A stretch of 64,000 nt of DNA. It comes from Periplaneta americana (Eukaryota; Arthropoda; Insecta; Blattodea; Blattidae). The notes under the pieces are model-generated. The model was not told where the DNA came from, did not search any database, and saw only the letters and a list, made by a program, of their open reading frames with translations. A program made the translations under genes and the position numbers. Positions 33,931-44,782 of the stretch are shown here, piece after piece (position 1 is the stretch's first letter; each line of letters opens with the position of its first letter). The DNA lies in NCBI RefSeq assembly GCF_040183065.1, contig NC_091119.1, positions 68,142,392 to 68,206,391 on the forward strand, written 5' to 3'.

Positions 33931-34967
33931 CACTTGATTTGGTGCAAAATATACTGTTTCTTGTCATGTTTCCAGGCAAAAGATGTGAAATAAATGAATG
34001 AAGTGTATAAACCATTGAATGCTCTTTCATATTTAAGTATAAAAATATAAGGGTGCCATTTGAAATTTGAAAGTGGGGAGGCTGGGGTGGGGGGAAAACC
34101 TAAATTGCAATTAAGTCTGGTTTCAGACTTCCCCCTCAATATCTAAATTGTCGTGTTTTTTGTTTGAATTGAATTAAATTTCAATAATTAGTTATTTAGA
34201 CTGGGAAGTTTTTAAATGAAAGCCCTGTATAACCCTTCCAACGAAATAAGAAAATCTATGGCCTAGTTATTGAGTAAATACACATGTCTTTACATGTGTT
34301 GGTTCTCCTTACATCAGAATATAGTTGACTGATGTAGAGACACAGCGAATGATGAAATTTGTTTGAGTTGTTTCTTTTTACATTGATGACATTTAAGTAT
34401 GCAGAACATGAAATCACTAATTACTCAATTTGTGAAAAAAATTGACATGTGGAGTTTCTCAATAACATAATTGATTTGTAGTTTCAAAATATGTTGAGAG
34501 TATTTTATGTCATCAAATGCAATACAATTTCTATTTGGCATATAACAATTAAAGACAGTAACATTTTTCTTTGGGCTATAACAATTTTATTGCTTACAGA
34601 ACTATCCAGATATTTTCTTTATTTCTTATTAAATATCGATTGCGAACACTTCACCCTCATTCCAGTGTGTCTTCAACTTTACGTGAATTTGCACAATCTT
34701 TTATTAAGTTAAATTTCTTGACGTAGGCACTTGAAATTATTTTACAATTTGCAACTTACAGAGTCAGATTTCATTTTCAAACAGAAGTACATGTAGACAT
34801 GTAGTGTGGCTTGTATTGTTTTGACCACCATTCTATTCCTTCGCCAATATGATCAAAATTATCCTTTGCTTATATTACTGGAAGTTATGAAAGTATATAG
34901 AAATTCAGACAAAAATTACACAAATGGAAAAAAGTAAAGGGCTAAACATAGGGAATTTATTTAATTA
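33931..34967. other. No gene recognised
   Basis: AT-rich. The start is probably mariner 3' non-coding sequence. Short frames only. Confidence 0.6.
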
Positions 34968-34980
34968 TTCATTCATTCAT

Positions 34981-35011
<31 letters not shown>

Positions 35012-36600
35012 TCTATTTATTTATTTATTTAACCTGTTAGAGATAAGGCCATCAGGCCTTCTCTTCCCCCCTACCAGGGGATTGCAACTACAATATTAAG
35101 AATACAATTACAATTATAATTACAATTAATATTAAATTTACAAATACAATAAAAATCAAAGTACTAAAAGATTAACTGATTAATAAACGCTAGACAGTTT
35201 ATTGTAAAAGTTAAGAAGAGAGAAGCACTTATTTTATTGATTAAGTAAAAATTAAACCTACTCTACGCAGTAAGAAAATGCTTAATAAGCTTGCTTTTGA
35301 ACGCTACTAAATTCGATAGTCTATGATGTCACTGGGTAGGATATTCCACAAGCGCGAGAGCGAGATTGTGTATGATGATGAATACGATGATGTCTTATGT
35401 GTTGGTATGGCTAGTATGTGGCTATTTTGCTGCGTGTGAAGAGATTATGATATGATGACAGGTAACTGCAACGAGAGGCAAGGTAGGTAGGTGTAGAGGT
35501 GTGAAGAACTTGGAAAAGGAGTTTAGAGTTTGGAAGGATGGGGTAATGTGGTCAGCGCGACGGACATCGCAGACGAAGCGAACACAAGAATTATGAACAC
35601 GTTGTAATTTTTGCGACTGGTTGACATTGAGGTCAGTCAGTAGAAAATCACAATAATCGAAGTGGGGCATTACTAGTGTTTCCACTAGTATTTTCTTGAG
35701 TGATAGCGGAAGGAATTTTCGAATGCTGTTCAAGGAATGTAGTATGGAAAGCACTTTTTTGGTAATATGGGTTACTTGGTTATTCCAGCTTAAATGCGTA
35801 TCAAAGTAAATTCCAAGGTTTTTAACACAGGAAGCAAAAGGGATTATTGTGTCGTTTAACTTGACTGGAAGAGCAGGAGTAATATTGCATAATAGACGTT
35901 GATGTCCAACTAGGATTGATTGTGATTTTCTTGCATTGAGAGTCAAACCAAACTTTCTGGCCCATGCAGATATAGATTCAAGGTCTTCGTTAAGATTCTG
36001 TATTGCGTCATTGAGTGAGTCAGGGGTTGTATGGATATAGATTTGTAAATCGTCTGCGTAGAGGTGATGCTTACAGTGCTGTAGAGTCGATGGGATGTCA
36101 TTTACGTAAATAGTGAATAGTAGTGGTGATAGAACAGATCCCTGTGGGATTCCAGAATCAACGATACGCCATGAGGAAGTTCGACTTCCAATGCAAACAC
36201 ACTGCTGACGTTCGCTGAGATAAGAGGAGAACCAAGAAACTGTGCTTTCTGATAGTTGGAGTGATCGTAATTTTCTCGTCAGTAAGTCGATATTTACAGT
36301 GTCAAACGCTTTACTGAAGTCTAGTAGTGTCAGTATTGTAATTTTACGTTCGTCCATAGCTTTTCGGATGTCTTCCGTTACTTCCAACAGTGCAGTCGCT
36401 GTACTGTGTCGAGTCCTGAAACCTGATTGATGTGTGTCCAAGAGTTCATATCTGTTTAGGTAGTCAATGAGTTGTCTGTGTACTACCCTCTCTAACGCCT
36501 TCGATAAGGTAGGTAGAATACTAATATGTCGATAGTCGTTGGGGGTAGTCGGCGTTTTAACTTTGGGTATAGGGCGCACAAAGGCATTTTTCCAAGCTTT
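34968..36600 (-). mobile_element. Jockey/CR1-group LINE, 5'-truncated
   Basis: Minus-strand insertion with a (TAAA)n tail (the attt run at 34968-35028), a 3' UTR containing 'ctgatggccttatctctaac', and an intact reverse-transcriptase reading frame (35422-36579). It stops in a poly-G run near 36602. The endonuclease half is missing, as expected for a 5'-truncated retrocopy. Confidence 0.88.
35422..36579 (-). CDS. LINE reverse transcriptase, uninterrupted 385 codons
   Basis: In order: RPIPKVKTP..PNDYRHISIL (finger motif), LERVVHRQL, HQSGFRTRHSTATALLEVT, ILTLLDFSKAFDTVNIDLL (palm motif A, with FD..K-type Asp), SGIPQGSVLSPLLFTIYVND (motif B), HHLYADDLQIYIH (motif C with catalytic YADD), and the thumb with VKNLGIYFDTHLSWNNQV. 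The C-terminus has RKFLPLSLKKILVETLVMPH and 'QKLQRVHNSCVRFV'. All palm residues are kept and no stop occurs, so the insertion is young. It lacks the N-terminal endonuclease and a promoter, and the first ATG is internal to the family protein. Clade assignment between Jockey and CR1 is from motifs only. Confidence 0.88.
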   Translation of the reverse strand: MRPIPKVKTPTTPNDYRHISILPTLSKALERVVHRQLIDYLNRYELLDTHQSGFRTRHSTATALLEVTEDIRKAMDERKITILTLLDFSKAFDTVNIDLLTRKLRSLQLSESTVSWFSSYLSERQQCVCIGSRTSSWRIVDSGIPQGSVLSPLLFTIYVNDIPSTLQHCKHHLYADDLQIYIHTTPDSLNDAIQNLNEDLESISAWARKFGLTLNARKSQSILVGHQRLLCNITPALPVKLNDTIIPFASCVKNLGIYFDTHLSWNNQVTHITKKVLSILHSLNSIRKFLPLSLKKILVETLVMPHFDYCDFLLTDLNVNQSQKLQRVHNSCVRFVCDVRRADHITPSFQTLNSFSKFFTPLHLPTLPLVAVTCHHIIISSHAAK

Positions 36601-37044
36601 AGGGGGGGGGGGGAATGTGTATCAATATCCGTTAACAATTGCAATAACTACGTGCAGAAATATAAATATAATATGTTAAAAGCTTCTAGGATAAAACCTG
36701 CTAAAGGAATGAAATAAGCTAGAAATAATAGTAATGATTTAATCGTATCACCTCCTTCAAGTCAAACTCCAGCCCCATCAGTGTTGTCTTCCTAAAATAT
36801 GTGCGCAATGTGGATGGGTTCGGTTCAATTTCGGTGGCATAAATTAATAAATAAATTGTAACAATCTACTACAGAATGTATTTATAGCTAGTAGCAATAG
36901 ATAATCTTATTACCAGAGCTAGGAAGTTCGTACCAAAGCAGTAGATTTCAGTTGAGTACAGTTAGGAGTATAGATATCACCCGCGCCTAGCCCTGCTGCA
37001 GCTCGCTACAGACGAGACACAGTATGTTCACAAACAACGCATAC
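36601..37044. other. No gene recognised
   Basis: Poly-G run then AT-rich DNA. agctaggaagttcgta at 36917-36932 is repeated in inverted orientation at 37943-37958. Confidence 0.6.
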
Positions 37045-37046
37045 TA

Positions 37047-37636
37047 CTGGGTGTTCAGTTCAAAATGTGTCATGGCTCGCTGTATGCCGTCATGTGGCTA
37101 GCCGATGAGCCTAGAGAATTCAATCTTCCTACACTTCCGCAGAGGTGTATAACCTAAGAGGCAGAGAAGTTGCCTAGCAATTACGGCGTTCATTCTGAAG
37201 CGTACGTACCGATACGTACGGTAACGCCGGTAGTGGCAGGAATGTGAACTGTTTGGAAATACGTACTGTCGGGATATGGGGAGAGGGTTAAGACGATTAC
37301 TTACGTATTTGTTGACATTATCTTCGACGGTCAACATGGACACGGAGCATTTGATTTGTGCTGTGGAATGTTACCGTACGCAACCAATGATAACAAATAC
37401 CCTGCGTACGACTTGCCGGCGCAAAACACAGTTCGAAAGAGGTTATGGTAGCACACAGACCGTACAGACCGCCATCTGTTGCTACGACGTTCAAGTTATA
37501 CCGTACACGTTCTCAAGTTCAGATTGAAGAACGCCTTAAATAATAGGCAACTTCTCTAACATATAAGCTGAAACTCGCTTCAAATCGGTGACCCAACAAC
37601 AGTGACGTCATGACACACTTTGAAATGAACACCCAG
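37047..37636. mobile_element. 590-bp non-autonomous TIR element with TA flanks
   Basis: CTGGGTGTTCAGTTCAAAAT at the left and, inverted, CTGGGTGTTCATTTCAAAGT at the right, flanked by TA on both sides (37045-37046, 37637-37638). Rich in short gtacgtac/cgtacgg words. No recognisable transposase. Confidence 0.8.
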
Positions 37637-37759
37637 TATAGTGGCATTCTGTGGAGCAGTGTAGTCGTGAATAGTCGGAAGAATAGACCTATTGTTAATT
37701 TAATATTTTATGTTCTGAACAAAGTGAGCCGCTCTGTAATTATTGTATTATTTACTTAA

Positions 37760-38200
37760 TGCGAATACTCGTATTATGCACGATTTCAAAAAGATAAACT
37801 CATCAGTTACAAATTTATTATGCAAACAGGAGTGTGTAACACGTTTATTTTTTTTTTTCAATTATTCTTCGTTAAATGTTGACGTTTCGTCCTACTATGT
37901 ATTCAGTTGCGTTACAGTCCAAGTTCAATATCGGAATTACGATACGAACTTCCTAGCTGCCATTACAATAAAAACGAAAAATTTTCTTGAAAACAATTAT
38001 GGGTTTAATATTATGTGCCACATACGAGATACACTATTAGATTAACAAAGTAGTTGTTCACCTGATGACAGTAAGAAATACTGTATCATATTTCAGATTT
38101 GCTCCAGTAACGTCTTGTGACGTAGAACAAATATTTTCAGAGTACAATTTTTTTTTCTGTACCTCAAAGGAGTATTTGTTTCGATAAAATGACAATGTTC
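37760..38200 (+). pseudogene. hAT transposase, C-terminal remnant
   Basis: The plus strand at 38090-38190 reads FAPVTSCDVEQIFSEYN, the C-terminal dimerisation signature of hAT transposases (YAP.TSCDVERSFS.YK). The preceding open stretch (37743-38045) is low-similarity. No ends or target duplication found. Confidence 0.6.
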
Positions 38201-38589
38201 ATTTTTATTCGTTATAATGAGGCTAGAATCATAAATGTATACTTTGTATGTTATTTTTTACATGTATGGGTAAATTAATTTATATTGGAAGTTAGGAACT
38301 TCATAATTACAAATTATTGTTTTTTTATATTATTTTCTTCTTCTAAGAATTTAGACGATTGGAACACATGTTTGGTTACCACCCGGCTCTACATGTTAGT
38401 CGTTCTGCTTCACTGACACCCAGAGACGCTCTATTATTTTTCACTCGGTAGAGATATAGGCCTAGTCCAAGTTCACACAACAGTTTTGGTACCAATTTCT
38501 TAGCTCTACTTATTACTATGATGTACCGAAGTACATATGGAGTTTCAGTGCAGTAATTCTGCATTTCCATATGGTGAAGAATCGGTAGA

Positions 38590-38925
38590 ATGGAGAAAAA
38601 TTCTCTCCGGCACCGGGACTCGAACCCAGGTTTCCAGCTCTTACGTGCTGGCGCTAGATAACACAGTAGATACTCGTAGAAGCGTACGTAATTACTTTGT
38701 ATTTAAGACGGCGCCACGTTCCGTCGGACCCCGGCCACTTCGTCACTCGCAATGAGTGCACCTCTGTACTTGTGGTTGGACATTGTGTCTACTGTCACAT
38801 ATTGTGACACGGTACACGAGGGTAGGTCAACAAAGGGGAACACAGTAAGTAGAACTTAAAAAGCGCCAACACGTAAAGCTGAAAAGTTTGAGTCCTGGTG
38901 CCGAAGAGAATTTTTCTCCGTTCTA
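38590..38925. repeat. Inverted pair of tRNA-like elements
   Basis: The left arm (38590-38650) on the minus strand reads gcgccagcacgtaagagctg and gggttcgagtcccggtgccg, then gagaatttttctccattc. The right arm (38865-38925) reads the same on the plus strand with changes (gcgccaacacgtaaagctg, gtttgagtcctggtgccg, gagaatttttctccgttc). Spacer about 215 bp. Confidence 0.75.
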
Positions 38926-39129
38926 TCGAGTCTTGATAAAAATAACCAATCTGCTGCAGCTGATACTTTACGGTTTCTTTTCTTTTAATTTGCCCAAGTT
39001 CTGTCCTGTTTTGTGGCAATATCAGAGAATGTAAATCATGACACAAATGCTATCCATCTTCTTAAAAATGAATTAAGTAATAATATTTGTGAGACAAAAA
39101 ATAGTAAACGTTAAACATATAATTTACTT

Positions 39130-39290
39130 TTCCAATGGAGTCATTGCGCAATATAACAAAGAATTTTGCAAACCTATGTTTCCACAAAGAGGATTTCAGT
39201 ATTGTCGCGATTTCTCGTGGAAAAGGGCCATGTGATGGTATCAGAGGTGCCATTAAAAGACTTGTGGCAAAGGTCAGCCAATTAGCTAAG
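39130..39290 (+). pseudogene. Fragment of a multicopy insect protein family (HGKGPCDGIGG type)
   Basis: Reads FSNGVIAQYNKEF, then in the next frame NFANLCFHKEDFSIVA and SRGKGPCDGIRGAIKRLVAK. I recognise 'FSDG..QYKN..NF.NL..H..DF......SHGKGPCDGIGG..KRL', a sequence repeated in insect genomes and probably mobile in origin, with no assigned function. Only about 50 residues remain, with one frameshift. Confidence 0.6.
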
Positions 39291-39329
39291 TTAGAATTCC
39301 ATCACAACACCTAAATAACTATTTATTTG

Positions 39330-39410
39330 GGCTGAGGTGGCTGAGTGGTCAGACCTCCGAGCGGTCACACGAGCGGTCCGGGTTCGAATCCCGGTCAAGT
39401 CTGGGACTTT
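39330..39410 (+). other. tRNA-like sequence (Ser/Leu-type), probably SINE-derived
   Basis: gctgaggtggctgagtggtc (A-box), a long variable arm, and gtccgggttcgaatcccggt (B-box) with 'gacttgacc'-like 3' pairing. The anticodon loop is not clean, so I do not call a functional tRNA. Confidence 0.5.
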
Positions 39411-39609
39411 TCATTTTAAGCGGTCCGACCACCCTCTCCTACCCCACTGGCAGGTACGGTACCATTCAGCTGCAAAACATTTTCTGAGCGGAAGTTATTG
39501 TATTGTGAGAGCACAGCTGGATCAGTGAAAGAAAGTGATCAACGTTTTCAGTTTGTAGTGCAACGAACATTTCTGCTGTGTGTGGACTCTTCTGTAGTGA
39601 CGTCACTGA

Positions 39610-39830
39610 AGCCTCTAGTTGTTGTTTCCCCGATGTACCCGATCGTCGGCTGGGACGAGGGGGGTTGCCTGTTCGAAACTTGGGTACGTAGCGAACCTTA
39701 ATATAGTCAGCCGGTGTGGGTTTGGGAATGCGCCTAGCTTGAGGGTTAGCGCAATAGATCGTAACAAGTCGCAGTGCTGGACCATAGTGCCCCCCCTCGT
39801 AAATTCCATTCCATTCCATTTATGTGGGCT
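39610..39830 (-). repeat. Dispersed repeat of about 220 bp, copy 2 (inverted)
   Basis: Reverse complement of the 27560-27790 family (gcgcaatagatcgtaacaag, gggaatgcgcctagcttgag, gggtacgtagcgaacc), ending in a (ccatt)n run. Confidence 0.7.
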
Positions 39831-40520
39831 CAAAAGAATATTAAAAACATTTACTTCCAATTTTTTTACTGAGAATAAACACAAAGAACATGGTGAAATT
39901 CTAAACCCTAGATATGCAGTGGCGTAGCCCACCCAAAAAATATGCGAATTTTTGCGTTTTTATGGAAAATACTCAGCATTAAAACTAAACCATGGATCCA
40001 GAGCAATAGTTACAGTCGATAGCATTAAGGTAAGAAGTCCAAAATGCGTTCATTTCTTCAAGAGCCAATTTAACTGTATTGGGTTGGGCCTAAAAAATTG
40101 TCTGGCAGCGATAAAAAGAAGGAAGCCGTGGTGGCTACTGAATTGTTATATGGGCTAGGAACATTTGACGCCTTATTTTATTTGGCATGTTTAGACGATA
40201 TTCTTGCTCTTGAAAATTCATTATCGGAAGCACCTCAGCCTCCAAAAACGGATATTAGTAAATGTTCGTTCTTCATTAAGGCAATGAAATAAAACTTTTG
40301 AAAGCTATGAAACGAAGAAAAATTCGACAATCATTTCAAGCACAAGGCTTTGTAATCTAGCAATTCTATCCATGAGAGGGAGAAACATTGGGATTTGTTG
40401 AAGGACCTATCATCAGCGATCGACAGATTCGTTGCTAAGAAATCTCGACAGCTTCAATTCACCTTATGATATAGGTATGCCTTGCATGATTATTTATCAT
40501 AATTTTGCATGTTATTAAAT
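39831..40520 (+). other. Unrecognised; weak coding-like stretch
   Basis: The frame 40098-40292 reads LGTFDALFYLACLDDILALE then ENSLSEAPQPPKTDISKCSF. It is protein-like in composition but I do not recognise the family. No splice or promoter evidence. Confidence 0.35.
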
Positions 40521-41262
40521 AAGGCTGGTATTCATAGTCGACACTTTATATCACCACTTTGCAAAGTGACACTTTTGACGAAAGTGGCTCTTTCCTATTA
40601 GTGGTATTCACAGACGACTGAAGAAGTGCACTTTACGAAGTGTCGCTTACCTCAGCAAAGTGTAGAGTTACAATTTGGTTGGTAACAGAAGTCCCACAGT
40701 GCCTTTCGATACATGTGAACAAACAATAACAAATTAACGTGTAACCCACAGATTATAATGCTTGTGATTTGAGTTAGGAGCCTAATTGATCGTGCGAGAA
40801 AGAAAATATATATGTAAAGTTGTATTATTTCAGTTTTTAGTTTTTGTTGCCGATAGTTTAGATTATTTCAGTCCAGATATATAATATTTTAATAAATAGA
40901 CAGTGATACTAGGTTAGGTTTTGTACAGTACATAGCTTATCCATTGATTTATATAGTTAGATTAGGTTATGTACATATCTTTTTCATTGATTTATATCGT
41001 TAAGTTACGTTTTGTATGTATCCGTTCCATTGATTTATATAGTTAGGTTAGATTTTGTACATATCTTCTATTGGTTTATGTAGTTAGGTTAAGTTGGACT
41101 GAGTAGGTTAAGTTTTGTGTATATATTTCATTTATATCGTTAGATTAGTTTTTATACGTACCTGCTTCATTGATATATCGTTTTATTCCCTTTATTTTCA
41201 TTTTTGTCTTTTTCGTGAATAGTGAATAGAAGTCAAAAGAATGAAATAAAACACATTAGGCC

Positions 41263-41303
<41 letters not shown>

Positions 41304-41849
41304 GTTTCTCTCTCTCTCTCTTGTTTCCATTATTGCCTGCTCTTCAGGAATATTTTTAATGCCAAATTCTTCTAGAATGAAAAAAAAAATAGGCCTAATG
41401 GTATGAGATCTCTTTTCATGGTGAGGTTATGACTGCACATGAACTAGAGACAGTATCGCAGCAAAAGCAGCCTATCAGATGTAGCTTACCGACATGAAAA
41501 TATATATTATCAAATAATGATTATATGAACATCAAGATAAATCTCATCTCAAAACACAGGTAGTCAACAAAAATCAAAATCGTTTTAAACCCAATATAAT
41601 TACGAATCTGCTTAGAAAGCAGGCACGTGAGATCTCGCAATGCTGATTTAAGATAATTATGCCTACATTACATTGAAGTTAGTTTAATATTATTTAAGTT
41701 AAAACATTCGTTTCAGTAATAAAAAATAGGTTCTATAGCAATATCTACCTACACATCACTTCACTGAATTGAGGTTATAAATATACGAATGTTACTATAG
41801 AAATACCTAAACTATAATATTATAGCTATTAATGTATGGTACATATCTA

Positions 41850-42135
41850 TAGCATAGAATTTTAATGCAGTCAATAACTGTATTATTGGAGGCACTGGCA
41901 AACCTCCATTATTCGTTTTTGTCAACAGGTCATCGAAAAGATGAGAATCTCAATAACAGTTTTTTTATCAAATCGGAACCGTTTTTTTAAATTCTATATC
42001 ATTATAAAATTCCACGGGATTGTCTTTAGGCCTATCCCTAATGTAGCGCTTTCGTACATTGTCCACTAATTGTGCCATCTCTTCCGCATGTTCTAATAAA
42101 TAATTCGACAACTTCTAAGACGTCCGCCATTTTTC
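41850..42135 (-). pseudogene. Harbinger transposase N-terminal remnant
   Basis: The minus strand reads MADVLEVVELFI, then after a one-base shift HAEEMAQLVDNVRKRYIRD, DNPVEFYNDIEFKK, a frameshift, and NNGGLPVPPIIQLLIALKFY. The phrase 'F...I.FK.RFRF.K..V......NNRGLP.PP..QLLIALRFYA' is the Harbinger/HARBI1 N-terminal region. Catalytic DDE residues are not present. Dead. Confidence 0.75.
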
Positions 42136-42589
42136 TACAAAGTGACACTTTCGGCTCAAAGTGTGGTCCGAAGTACACTTTCATCCAAAGTGTCGACTGT
42201 TCAACGGAAAAGTGATACTTTGCGTCTTCCAAAGGACACTTTAATCCAGTGCTGGGCACATTACGTGATTCTGAAAAATGAGCGCTATGTGCTTTAAAGA
42301 GCAGGTCTCGCGAGCGGTGTGACGTATGCATACTGTACATCATTCAGTGTCGGTGCAGTAGTGACTGTGCAGTATGACGGCGAACTTTGAAGACGGAGCT
42401 TCCGCTCATACACTAAAGCGTCCCGCTACTCCGAATGTTTTTAATGTATCATGGTAGGAGGAGTTCTTTTTGATAGAGAGCAGTGGATTAGCAAAGTGTT
42501 TAATTTGGCATAAAACACTCCAGCTGATTAAGAAGTTCAATATCCAACGACATTATTATTTACAACATGCTACTGAATATGACAAATAT

Positions 42590-42925
42590 GTTGGTAATGA
42601 ACTCCATAAATTAATACAACTTAAAGAAAATGTTTCTCAGGTACATTATATTAGAGTATCTATTTGATATTTACATTGCATTATAAGTTATTATACATTT
42701 AGTAATATATAATTTTAAATTATACAAGTATTATGATATATAATATATCATGAACTGTAATATACTATACTATGATATATCATAATATTTGTATAATATA
42801 AAATTATATACTACTAAATGTACTATAATAACTTATAATGCAATATAAATATCGAATAGATACTCTAATATAATGTACCTGATAAACTTTTTCTTTAAGC
42901 TGTAATAATTTATGGTCATATCGTA
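42590..42925. repeat. Long inverted repeat spanning the end of the hAT exon
   Basis: caggtacattatattagagt at 42638-42657 is matched by its reverse complement (actctaatataatgtacctg) at about 42862-42881. Pairing continues inward through tttacattgcattataagtta and outward through the coding words ataaattaatacaacttaaag (left) versus ctttaagctgtaataatttat (right). Arms about 150 bp, short AT-rich loop. Confidence 0.85.
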
Positions 42926-43092
42926 TATCATATCGTATCATATCATATCATATCATATATCATATTATATATCATATTATATCATATCATATATCGCATC
43001 GCATCACATTATATATTATATTATATTATATTATATTATATTATATTATATTATATTATATTATATTATATTATATTATATTATATTAATTA
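42915..43092. repeat. AT-rich microsatellite (tcata)n then (tatat)n
   Basis: atatcatatcg/atcatatc repeats grade into pure ttata repeats; ends just before the second hAT exonic piece. Confidence 0.95.
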
Positions 43093-43679
43093 ACAGGATG
43101 ACAATAATGCACTTAGTGAATCGGCCATGAGAATTAGCTACAAAATTTGCCACGAAATTGCAAAGGAATTGAAAACATTCAACGAAGGTGAATTCATCAA
43201 GCGATGTTTAATTATATTGGCAGATGAACTCTATCCACAGCAAGTAGGGGAAGTGGAAGCCATATGTCTGTCTCGTAGAACCGTGGTGAGGAGGTTGCAG
43301 TATGTGCGTAGGGGTTATGTAAATAAGCCTAATGATTTGTGTGTGTGTGTGTGTGCATAGAGCGAAATTTATTTCATTAAATTAACGAGTGTTATAAATT
43401 CTGTAATGTACAATGGATTGATGTTATATCCTTATAAACTATTATGTACTGACAGACTGCATGACTAGAACAACCGTGGCTCTTGTTACATTAATGCAGA
43501 GAAGGTAGCTGTAATGCGAGTCCGCCACTGCGTGAGCGTTCTGCTCTGGCTTGGAATTCAAGTGCCTTTCGGAGCGAGAGCAGCTCTGACCGACTAGACT
43601 GAGCCGCTCTCATGCTCGACCCTGCTTTAATCGAAAGTGTCGACTATGAATACCAGCCTAAATGATGCAGGGAAGCTAT

Positions 43680-43825
43680 TACTATGTGTTCAAAATGCAT
43701 GCCAATTGATCCGTGATGACTTATGGTGTTTGATCGAACTCGCAAGTCGTGTGTACGTCGTACTCAGGCATGTGTAAACAATGGAGGGAGACACATTGAG
43801 CACCTTTTTTAAACGCTAAATGACT
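43680..43825 (+). pseudogene. mariner-like transposase, last ~40 codons
   Basis: Reads IRDDLWCLIELASRVYVVLR, then in the adjacent frame QACVNNGGRHIEHLF and stop. The 'C....GGHFEHLL*' ending is typical of insect mariner-like transposases. Short and frameshifted. Confidence 0.5.
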
Positions 43826-44780
43826 AGTTTTGAAATATGTACTTGTGACAACAGAAAAAGAACAAAAACAAAGTATGACAATTTCTCCAATAAATAAGCA
43901 TTTTCCGTCAAATTTTCATGTAAGGAAACCTTATTTTTGAACCAGGAGCACGCTCACGGGTTTTCCAAACATACTAATGACTCATCCTGTATAGGGCACA
44001 GAAAGGGGCAAAGCGTGCCAAAATCAAGCCAAGACACTATCCTTTCTATTCCTTTCCTATGCAATCCTCTTCGTCATCAAGGTTATCACCTGCCGTTGCT
44101 TGCTTGACCTCACACAGGTCATACTCTGATAATGAGTTATGATTGCTTCCTAACGTTATCTTCTTCGTTATCTCTTTCGCCATAAATGTAACGTTTTTAT
44201 CTGTTGTGTCATTGACCCAGTCACACCAGACATGCGGATTTTCGCTCTTCTCAAATTTTCGACGCTTAGTTTCTGATATTTTGTTACAAAATGTAATATA
44301 ATGTCTGGAAAACAAATTATAACATGATAAAAAGAAAAGTACCTATTGTCATAGTATAGGCCTAAATATTGGTCAGATGGTTGATATTATACAATATAAG
44401 AGGAGAAAATAAAAATAAGCATATTTTTGTTACTCTAATAGGCGCGTGGGTGACTGCTGCCCCCCAGTACAGTTTGCAGGTCGTTTCTGCAATGCACAAA
44501 GACTGAGCACAGCCACTGGACTGATACCAGTACCACGTTATGGCATCTAATAAGCATCTAATGAATATAAATAATATGCTACATTTAATACTTTACTGTT
44601 TATTTTTCTCCTAACACTTGAGTATACTTTCTCACCAGGTATATGGCCAGTTGAGTCATTTACCCTGTAAGGTCATTCTCTATCGTAACTTCGTTTTACA
44701 CACACACACACACACACTTATCATAAACTAAATTCAAAATACTATGAAAGTTGCAAAGGTTCGGCCTTTGGCTACGCCTA
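43826..44780. other. No gene recognised; (ac)n at 44697-44718
   Basis: AT-rich. The 89-codon minus-strand frame (44315-44046) has no motif I recognise. Confidence 0.55.
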
Positions 44781-44782
44781 CA

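Larger units (their letters stand above)
42440..43330 (+). pseudogene. hAT transposase remnant with BED finger and an apparent intron
   Basis: Exonic part 1 (to 42641) reads GLAKCLIWHKTLQLIKKFNI then QRHYYLQHATEYDKYVGNEL, a BED zinc finger (C-x2-C...H-x4-H) whose second Cys has become Trp. Part 2 (43098-43360) reads ALSESAMRISYKICHEIAKE, FIKRCLIILADEL and VEAICLSRRTVVRRLQ, the region after the finger in GTF2IRD2-like hAT proteins. The parts join in phase 0 between cag|gtacat (42642) and acag|gatgac (43098), so an intron is plausible, or the gap is an insertion. The DDE core is absent. Non-functional. Confidence 0.7.
42247..43624 (+). mobile_element. hAT element nested in Harbinger, 8-bp target duplication
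   Basis: Starts CAGTGCTGGGCA and ends, inverted, CAGGGTCGAGCA. The direct repeat CTTTAATC is present at both sides (42239-42246 and 43625-43632). Interior holds a GTF2IRD2/ZBED-like transposase remnant. Confidence 0.9.
40523..43658. mobile_element. PIF/Harbinger transposon, carrying a nested hAT
   Basis: Perfect 25-bp inverted ends beginning GGCTGGTATTCATAGTCGAC, flanked by the 3-bp duplication TAA (40520-40522, 43659-43661), as expected for PIF/Harbinger. Subterminal 'aaagtgacactttt/aaagtgtcg' repeats occur near both ends. Coding remnant at 41850-42135. About 1.38 kb of the right half is a later hAT insertion. Confidence 0.92.

Noticed and set aside
37276-37527. 83-codon frame inside the 590-bp TA element as a mini-transposase
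   Set aside because: No recognisable DNA-binding or catalytic motif, and too short; the element looks non-autonomous.
42912-43130. 72-codon frame rich in Ile/Tyr
   Set aside because: Translation of the (tcata)n/(ttata)n tract.
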